From positions 310,001 to 374,000 of the forward strand of contig NZ_JACHFW010000001.1 in the NCBI RefSeq assembly GCF_014202115.1: 64,000 nucleotides of DNA, written 5' to 3'. The position numbers were made by a program, and so were the translations under genes. Below, in pieces: positions 58,894 through 64,000 of the stretch (positions are counted from its first letter, which is position 1; each line of letters begins with the position of its first letter). The notes under the pieces were generated by a model. That model worked only from the letters and a program-made list of their open reading frames with translations. It ran no database searches and had not been told where the DNA came from. The DNA comes from Catenibacillus scindens. Its GTDB lineage: Bacteria > Bacillota > Clostridia > Lachnospirales > Lachnospiraceae.

Positions 58894-59907
58894 TTACTTG
58901 CTTGTCATGTGGCTGATATTTTTTATAAGTACAGAAATACTTCCGTCGGCATTTGTGATAAATTCCACCACATCCTGATTATCATACTGATCCATAGGGA
59001 TACTGATCTCAATACCTGTGTCCGTCTTTATAAACTGGCGCTCAAACTTGCGGATCGTCTGCTTATTTACCGGGCGGATCACATCGTCGGCCATATGGTA
59101 CTTTTCTATCTTTTCCTCAAAATCCCTGGCCATGTCTTCATTTTCCGAAAACAGTTTTGTCTTGACCTCCTCCACATTTAAGCTGCCATCCTCCTCAAAA
59201 GCGTCATACAGCACCTTCTTTGTCTCCATTGTCCTCTGGACATTTTCCTCGTCAAAATATTTCTGATTGATCTGATCCACCGCCTTTGTCACAATATTTA
59301 AGCGGGCCTTTTGTGAAAGCTGGCCATGACATTTTAAATACAGCTCCGACAGATAATTGGTCTTTACGCCGTTGACCTCATACTTGCGCTCAAGGAGCAT
59401 AATGTCAAAATCTCCGGATAAACAGATCAGAGCCGCCTCCGATAATTTCTGTCCTTCCGACGGCAGCAGGGCCTTCTGTTTAATAATATTATTTGTATTC
59501 TCCCCCAGATCAGATACAGTTAAATGGGTATATGAAGATTTATAATTCATTTTCAGCAGCCCCAGATAATCCTGTTCGTCATAACGGAACAAAAGCACCG
59601 CCAGGTCAGCCGCCGGGATGGCAATGTTGCTGTTCATGATCCCGTATAAAAAGGCAGCCAGCTTCTGGCTGGTGGAGATAAACTGTTCAGCCTCAAACTG
59701 GCGCAGCTCATCCAATATCTCAGAGTCCTCGTTAAAGCAGCATTTTTTCAGATCGTCGCTCTCTGTTATTTTTTCCAGATGTACCTTAAAAAAATCGTAG
59801 AGATCCGGTCCGCAGTCAAGTTCTCTGTCCGACAGCACCGGCATCCCTACCGATGAGTCGAGAATGTGGATAATGGCTTTTTTTATAATAATATCATCGC
59901 GATTCAT
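58894..59907 (-). CDS. Nucleoid-associated protein (NdpA/YejK family)
   Basis: The 337-residue protein matches the 37-kDa nucleoid-associated family by overall layout: MNRDDIIIKKAIIHILDSS at the start and CHGQLSQKARLNIVTKAVDQINQKYF in the middle, plus a C-terminal DTGIEISIPMDQYDNQDVVEFI. It should bind DNA or help organise the nucleoid; its exact role in Firmicutes is unclear. ATG 59907 follows AGGAAG. It lies upstream of metA, separate by its promoter, and diverges from the amidase gene. Confidence 0.8.
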   Translation of the reverse strand: MNRDDIIIKKAIIHILDSSVGMPVLSDRELDCGPDLYDFFKVHLEKITESDDLKKCCFNEDSEILDELRQFEAEQFISTSQKLAAFLYGIMNSNIAIPAADLAVLLFRYDEQDYLGLLKMNYKSSYTHLTVSDLGENTNNIIKQKALLPSEGQKLSEAALICLSGDFDIMLLERKYEVNGVKTNYLSELYLKCHGQLSQKARLNIVTKAVDQINQKYFDEENVQRTMETKKVLYDAFEEDGSLNVEEVKTKLFSENEDMARDFEEKIEKYHMADDVIRPVNKQTIRKFERQFIKTDTGIEISIPMDQYDNQDVVEFITNADGSISVLIKNISHMTSK

Positions 59908-59967
59908 ACATCATCTTCCTTTCTGAACATTCATCATAGCATGATTTTCCATGTCCCGCCATAATAT

Positions 59968-59996
59968 TTGACAAAATAATTTTCGGATATTATTAT
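59968..59996 (+). promoter_or_regulatory. Promoter of the amidase gene
   Basis: TTGACA (59968-59973), 17 bases, TATTAT (59991-59996). It gives a leader of about 185 bases. Confidence 0.75.
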
Positions 59997-60002
59997 ACCT
60001 AT

Positions 60003-60187
60003 GTACAATACACATGATGTTAGAGTCAGGAGGTCTTTTCGGGCCCATAATGTCCCGGATTTCAACATGCTTCTTCATCTCACGCGTCTTCGCTTCGGTC
60101 GGCGCAGGGCAGAAGCCACCGGCGCCTGACGCCCTAAAAGCATTGAAAGCACCTGATTTTTCAAACAAACAAAAGGAGTCAACGAAA
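60003..60187 (+). other. Structured leader of the amidase gene
   Basis: A closing TCAGG/CCTGA pair (near 60026 and 60158) encloses GC-rich hairpins (AGGGC/GCCCT and GGCGC/GCGCC alternatives). It resembles a structured RNA element; I could not match it to a known riboswitch with confidence. Confidence 0.4.
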
Positions 60188-61696
60188 ATGAAAATAAAAA
60201 AAAGAATACTAACCATACTGATTGTCTTTGCAATGTGTATTGGCTGTCTGCCTGTTTACGCCGAGGACAACAGTACATATTCTGATTCTGCAGAAACTTC
60301 CGCCCCTGCGGAAACTTCTGATCCTGTGGAGGCCTTTGTAGAGCGGTTGTACACAAACATTCTTCAGCGCGACCCGGACGCAGATGGATTGCAGGATTGG
60401 ACAAATGTATTAAAATCCGGTCAGGAACAGGGAGCCAGGGTTGCCCAGGGATTTATTGAAAGTCCGGAATTTATGTCCCGCAGCCTGACAGATACGGAAT
60501 ATCTGACCATTCTCTATCATACATTTCTTGACCGGGAGGCGGATGCTGCAGGGCTTGCCGCCTGGCAGCAGGTGCTTAATGATGGCCTTTCACGGCTGCA
60601 TGTCTTTAAAGGATTTGTGGAATCCGATGAATTTACGGCCATATGCGCGGATTATGGAATCATTCGCGGAAATGCCAGTCTTACCGCCCCGATGGATCAA
60701 AATGAAGGAGTCACCCGTTTTATTGTGCGCTGCTATCGTCTCTGCCTTGGACGCGAAGTGGACCAGGACGGATTAAACAGTTGGTGCAGCCAGCTCCTGA
60801 ATGGTGCCAATACAGCTAAAGATGTCGCTTACGGATTTGTATTTTCCGATGAGTTTCAGTCAAAAAATCTCAGCGATGAGGACTACATCAAAGTGCTGTA
60901 TCGGGTGTTTATGGATCGTGAAGCAGACAGCGCGGGACTATCGGACTGGCTTTCTATGATGGATAACGGCGCCAGCCGGGAAGATATTTTTAACGGCTTT
61001 GCCGATTCCCCTGAATTTGCCCGTCTCTGTGAAGAAATGAACCTCCCCGAACCTCCCCTTCGTATTGTCCTCGATCCCGGCCATGACGATATCTGTGCCC
61101 GAAACCATCCAGATCTTGGATTTAATGAGCAGGATCTTAACCAGAAAATTGCCCTGGCCTGCCGGGATGAGCTGATGACTTACGAAGGTGTTCAGGTCTT
61201 TTTAACCCGGGAAGACGGTTCCTGTCCGGACAACGGCATTGGAAGCGATGATGTTACCGGACGCACGGCCTATGCCGCCTCCGTCCAGGGCGATGTGTTT
61301 ATAAGTTTACATAATAACGCCTCAGGGCTGGGCTATCCCTCGTCCGCCAACGGAGCCTGCGCTTTTGTCTCTGTTCACAGCGGATATGCCGAAGAAAGCA
61401 AGGCTCTGGCCCAGTCTATTCTGGATGAGCTGACCTCATCTGTAGATTTAAGAAACCTGGGAGTTATGACACGGACAGACTTATCCAAGGGCCGATATCC
61501 TGACGGCAATGTCAAAGATTTTTATTATCTTATCAGCAGCAGCGTGGAGCGGGGATTCCCCGGAATCATTATCGAACACGCTTTCATGGATAATCCCCAC
61601 GACAACGCGCTGCTGAAAAATGACGAACAGCTTAAAGCCATGGGGATCGCTGATGCCACAGGCATCGCCCGCTATTATAATTTAACTAAGCGATAA
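60188..61696 (+). CDS. Secreted N-acetylmuramoyl-L-alanine amidase with DUF4214 domains
   Basis: The 502-residue protein has a signal peptide (LTILIVFAMCIGCLPVYA), several DUF4214 repeats (about 45-320, each with a YxxxLxRxxDxxGL-like core such as YTNILQRDPDADGLQDW and HTFLDREADAAGLAAW) and a C-terminal Amidase_3 domain. Zinc ligands are seen in VLDPGHDD and FISLHNNAS with the Glu in FNEQDLN; the catalytic Glu is in IIIEHAF. DUF4214 is thought to bind sugars or wall polymers. It should cut the amide between MurNAc and the stem peptide outside the cell. ATG 60188 starts the signal peptide with AAAGGAG upstream. Confidence 0.93.
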   Translation: MKIKKRILTILIVFAMCIGCLPVYAEDNSTYSDSAETSAPAETSDPVEAFVERLYTNILQRDPDADGLQDWTNVLKSGQEQGARVAQGFIESPEFMSRSLTDTEYLTILYHTFLDREADAAGLAAWQQVLNDGLSRLHVFKGFVESDEFTAICADYGIIRGNASLTAPMDQNEGVTRFIVRCYRLCLGREVDQDGLNSWCSQLLNGANTAKDVAYGFVFSDEFQSKNLSDEDYIKVLYRVFMDREADSAGLSDWLSMMDNGASREDIFNGFADSPEFARLCEEMNLPEPPLRIVLDPGHDDICARNHPDLGFNEQDLNQKIALACRDELMTYEGVQVFLTREDGSCPDNGIGSDDVTGRTAYAASVQGDVFISLHNNASGLGYPSSANGACAFVSVHSGYAEESKALAQSILDELTSSVDLRNLGVMTRTDLSKGRYPDGNVKDFYYLISSSVERGFPGIIIEHAFMDNPHDNALLKNDEQLKAMGIADATGIARYYNLTKR

Positions 61697-61763
61697 TTTT
61701 TAATTTCCTTACCGGCTGTAAAGGATATTAACCATAATATACACATATCTAAGGAGGAATCTT

Positions 61764-62870
61764 ATGAAACGAACGCCCCACAAATTCAGCGGCCGCACCG
61801 CGTTAATCTGCGTCCTTGTTATTCTCGTAGCATGTACTGCTTTCTTTTCCAACCGCAACCAGCAAATGCGGGAGGCCAATGTCAGCGATGTGGCTTTAGG
61901 CACGCTGGTCAATGTGCGTCTCTACAGTCAGATTCCCCAGGGGGCCTTAAACAGCGCGGCCAACGCTGCTTTAGGCCGGGCCAGAGAGCTTGAAGATATT
62001 TTTTCTGTATATTCGGAGGACAGCGAAATCACTTATGTCAATCAAAATGCGGCTGCAGGTCCTGTCCACGTCTCTGACGATTTCTACGCAGTCCTTGAAC
62101 GGAGCCTTTATTTTGCTCAGCTCACCGACGGTGCTTTTGATCCCACCCTTGGACGGCTGATCCAGCTTTGGGGCATCGGCACTGAGAACGCCAGAGTGCC
62201 CTCAGAAAGCGAGATCAGCCCCTTTGTTGGCAAAAAAAATTATGAGCATGTGATCCTGGATGAGGAAGAGCATACCGTGTATTTTGAGAACAGCGATTTT
62301 TCCCTGGATCTTGGCGGTATCGTCAAAGGTTATGCCGCCGATGAGATTAAAAAGCTTCTCATGGAAGAATACGATATTGCCAGCGGCCTTATTAACCTGG
62401 GCGGCAATATTATGACCATCGGCAGCCGTCCCGACGGGCAGCCATGGACTCTTGGCATCGCCGACCCCAAAAACCCTCAGGACAGTTCTCAGACAGTGGC
62501 CTCCATGGCTGTTACCGATAAAACCTTTGTCACCTCCGGGGACTATCAGAGGTATTTTGAGGATGAAAACGGAAACCGCTACCACCACATTCTCGACGGT
62601 TCCACCGGGTATCCGGCAGACACCCATCTTTCCAGCGTAACCATCATTGGAAACACTTCCATGGACGCCGACGCTCTCTCCACTGCCTGCTTTGTCCTTG
62701 GCGAGGAAAAAGGTATGGAACTGTTGGAATCTCTGGACGGTTTTGACGGCGTGTTTATCGGAAGCGACGGTCATTTAAGTGCCACCGAAGGTGTCAGCGG
62801 CCAGCTTCAGATGACAGAAACTCAGTCAGAAACTCAAGCAGAAATTCAAACAGAAACTCAAGAGGAATAA
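61764..62870 (+). CDS. apbE: FAD:protein FMN transferase ApbE
   Basis: The 368-residue lipoprotein-like or membrane-anchored protein attaches FMN covalently to threonine residues of extracytoplasmic flavoproteins. It starts with a hydrophobic segment (ALICVLVILVACTAF), so it acts outside the membrane. Visible motifs are DVALGTLVNVRLYS, DGAFDPTLGRLIQLW, LDLGGIVKGYAADEI, SGLINLGGNIMTIG and VTSGDYQRYFEDENGNRYHHILDGSTGYP. The C-terminus is a Gln/Thr/Glu-rich tail. AAGGAGG lies before ATG 61764. The next genes (NusG-II, Gx) suggest an extracellular electron-transfer or flavin-related module. Confidence 0.93.
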   Translation: MKRTPHKFSGRTALICVLVILVACTAFFSNRNQQMREANVSDVALGTLVNVRLYSQIPQGALNSAANAALGRARELEDIFSVYSEDSEITYVNQNAAAGPVHVSDDFYAVLERSLYFAQLTDGAFDPTLGRLIQLWGIGTENARVPSESEISPFVGKKNYEHVILDEEEHTVYFENSDFSLDLGGIVKGYAADEIKKLLMEEYDIASGLINLGGNIMTIGSRPDGQPWTLGIADPKNPQDSSQTVASMAVTDKTFVTSGDYQRYFEDENGNRYHHILDGSTGYPADTHLSSVTIIGNTSMDADALSTACFVLGEEKGMELLESLDGFDGVFIGSDGHLSATEGVSGQLQMTETQSETQAEIQTETQEE

Positions 62871-62873
62871 TCC

Positions 62874-63257
62874 ATGACAAAAAAAGCAAAAATCTGCCTG
62901 ATCATCACAGTCCTTTTGCTGGCGGTGGGCGTGGGCTCTATTTTCGCCCTCCGCTTTTTTTCCAGAGAAGGCCACATTGCCTCCGTTTATCAGCATGGCC
63001 AGTGTATACGCACTATTGATCTGAGCCAGGTAAGGGAACCATTTGAATTTACAGTAACCAGTGACTTGGGCGGCTCCAACACTATCCGGGTAGAGCCCGG
63101 ACGCATCGCCGTCATCGACGCCACATGCCCTGACAAAATATGCGTCCACACCGGCTATATATCCACAAGCCTGTCCCCAATTACCTGCCTGCCCAACGAA
63201 CTTGTCATTGAGATCAGCGGCGGGGAAAGCACCAGCCTTGACGCAGTCGTTCAGTAG
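62874..63257 (+). CDS. NusG-domain-II-containing membrane protein
   Basis: The 127-residue protein has an N-terminal helix (ICLIITVLLLAVGVGSIFAL) and an outside NusG domain II fold, with RVEPGRIAVIDATCPDKICVHTGYIS and PITCLPNELVIEI typical of PF07009. Function is unknown. In Clostridia it is commonly paired with a Gx/heptaprenyl diphosphate synthase component I-like transporter, as here, and with apbE. It starts three bases after the apbE stop. The Cys residues in ATCPDKICVH could be redox-active. Confidence 0.88.
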   Translation: MTKKAKICLIITVLLLAVGVGSIFALRFFSREGHIASVYQHGQCIRTIDLSQVREPFEFTVTSDLGGSNTIRVEPGRIAVIDATCPDKICVHTGYISTSLSPITCLPNELVIEISGGESTSLDAVVQ

Positions 63258-63309
63258 GCCGGACAGAACTGTCACAAAAGGCTTTCCCGGAATCCAAAAG
63301 GAGGCACCT

Positions 63310-63810
63310 ATGAAATCCGTAAAAAAACTTACAGCCCTTGCCCTTTTTGCAGCCATTGCCCTGACCATATTTATGCTGGAATCCATGATCCCCCCCCTGG
63401 TGCCCATTCCCGGCATCAAACTGGGGCTGGCAAACATTGTGACTCTCATACTTCTGGCCTGCGCCACATGGAAAGAAGCCTTGGTTGTCCTCATTGTCCG
63501 CATCGTCCTTGGCAGCATATTCGCGGGGCAGATGATGTCCTTTTTCTACAGCCTGGCCGGGGGACTTCTCTGCCTCCTTGTCATGGCCGTCCTTAACCAT
63601 TTTCTTGGCCGGCGTCTTCTGTGGTTTACAAGCATCATTGGCGCCATCGCCCACAATACCGGCCAGATCGCCGTTGCGGTCTTTATCCTTGGCTCCGGCT
63701 ATGTCCTGTATTATTATCCCTATCTTCTGGTCAGCGGCGTTATTACAGGCTTATTTACAGGGCTGGCCGCCTTTTATCTCTATCCGCGCATTCCAAAATT
63801 TCCAAAATAA
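63310..63810 (+). CDS. Gx transporter family protein (heptaprenyl diphosphate synthase component I-like)
   Basis: The 166-residue membrane protein has five or six hydrophobic helices and the family motif PGIKLGLANIVTLILL near the N-terminus. It belongs to the Gx transporter/Hpre_diP_synt_I family. The old name reflects B. subtilis genetics; the structure resembles small solute-transporter (ECF S-component-like) proteins. It ends the apbE-NusG-II-Gx cluster and probably delivers a flavin or isoprenoid precursor (inference). ATG 63310 has AAAGGAGG upstream. Confidence 0.85.
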   Translation: MKSVKKLTALALFAAIALTIFMLESMIPPLVPIPGIKLGLANIVTLILLACATWKEALVVLIVRIVLGSIFAGQMMSFFYSLAGGLLCLLVMAVLNHFLGRRLLWFTSIIGAIAHNTGQIAVAVFILGSGYVLYYYPYLLVSGVITGLFTGLAAFYLYPRIPKFPK

Positions 63811-63821
63811 AACGTATCGCA

Positions 63822-63847
63822 AAAAACCCCGCCGAAGCGGGGTTTTT
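63822..63847 (+). terminator. Terminator of the apbE cluster
   Basis: AAAAACCCCGC and GCGGGGTTTTT form a strong hairpin with a CGAA tetraloop, ending four bases before the stop of the convergent gene. Confidence 0.9.
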
Positions 63848-63850
63848 GAT

Positions 63851-64000
63851 TTATGGATTTTCCATCACGTACTGTTTTAATTGTTCCTCAGTGGGGTAAG
63901 AGGCGATGGCGCCGTTTCCAAACACACTGTACTCGCAAAAACGGTTGGAAAAAGTAATATATTCTTCCATCTGCTCCTCTGTCAGCCCATCCAAAGCGGG
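63851..64000 (-). CDS. Hypothetical protein, C-terminal 49 residues only
   Basis: An open frame on the minus strand runs from the window edge to a TAA stop at 63853-63851. The tail reads LTEEQMEEYITFSNRFCEY, then FGNGAIASYPTEEQL and a final MENP. The short length prevents assignment; the shared terminator with the apbE cluster supports it as a real gene end. The gene start lies outside the window. Confidence 0.55.
   Translation of the reverse strand, partial: PALDGLTEEQMEEYITFSNRFCEYSVFGNGAIASYPTEEQLKQYVMENP

Noticed and set aside
60026-60163. c-di-GMP-type (GEMM) riboswitch in the amidase leader
   Set aside because: Only a partial resemblance to the GCAnAAGCC...CCGG core. The expected upstream hairpin and AAACC segment are not found.
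1-64000. Mobile elements, prophage or CRISPR
   Set aside because: No transposase, integrase, phage structural gene or direct-repeat array was seen. The Rpn gene is transposase-like only by family and the lysozyme has no holin.

Overview
This window is a chromosomal segment of a strictly anaerobic, spore-forming Firmicute, most likely a gut Clostridium relative of the Lachnospiraceae type. The evidence is a bifurcating-type [FeFe]-hydrogenase operon plus two further hydrogenase-like proteins, spoIIR and a SpoIID-like gene, Gram-positive ribosome sites with several TTG and GTG starts, a Bacillus-type Pho box and Rex-like operators. The species cannot be named from the sequence alone. I see no rRNA, tRNA, CRISPR array, insertion sequence or prophage. 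Most genes look like core chromosome.

Layout. 1-9.9 kb: a truncated sugar-binding lipoprotein, glmM, cytidine deaminase, a TetR regulator divergent from an NAD-dependent epimerase, a membrane-bound XRE regulator, a DEAD-box helicase behind a probable attenuator, a hemolysin-III protein and a SpoIIE-type phosphatase. 10-13.2 kb: trkA-trkH potassium uptake. 13.2-19.7 kb: a PAS-containing [FeFe]-hydrogenase-like sensor and the Pho-box-driven pstSCAB-phoU operon, whose PstS is circularly permuted. 19.8-23.4 kb: a MATE exporter, an orphan membrane sensor and an Rpn nuclease. 23.5-32.2 kb: a hydrogenase island with two divergent operons. Leftward runs hydC, an ATPase, a [2Fe-2S] protein, hydB and hydA. 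Rightward runs DRTGG, an anti-sigma-like ATPase, a second hydrogenase-like sensor, DRTGG and a PHP protein. Two Rex-like sites lie in the shared promoter region.

32-48 kb: thiD, a radical SAM protein, cardiolipin synthase, a flavoprotein, a GH25-LysM lysozyme, class II aldolase, a cytidylate-kinase-like protein, galU, murI, ddl, spoIIR, an HPr/zinc-ribbon pair, an RpiR regulator and dapF. 48.5-58.8 kb: carAB, a SpoIID-like peptidoglycan-binding protein, a P-type ATPase and metA. 58.9-64 kb: a nucleoid-associated protein, a DUF4214 amidase, apbE, a NusG-domain-II protein, a Gx transporter and a truncated gene.

How the parts fit. The hydABC operon would dispose of reductant from NADH and ferredoxin as H2. 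The two extra hydrogenase-like proteins keep most H-cluster ligands but carry PAS or Fe-S extensions, and they occur with HATPase, SpoIIE-phosphatase, DRTGG and PHP proteins. This suggests a redox- or H2-sensing signalling network around the enzyme. That reading combines known gene neighbourhoods with inference. Cell-envelope genes (glmM, galU, murI, ddl, dapF, lysozyme, amidase, cardiolipin synthase) and phosphate and potassium uptake make up much of the rest.
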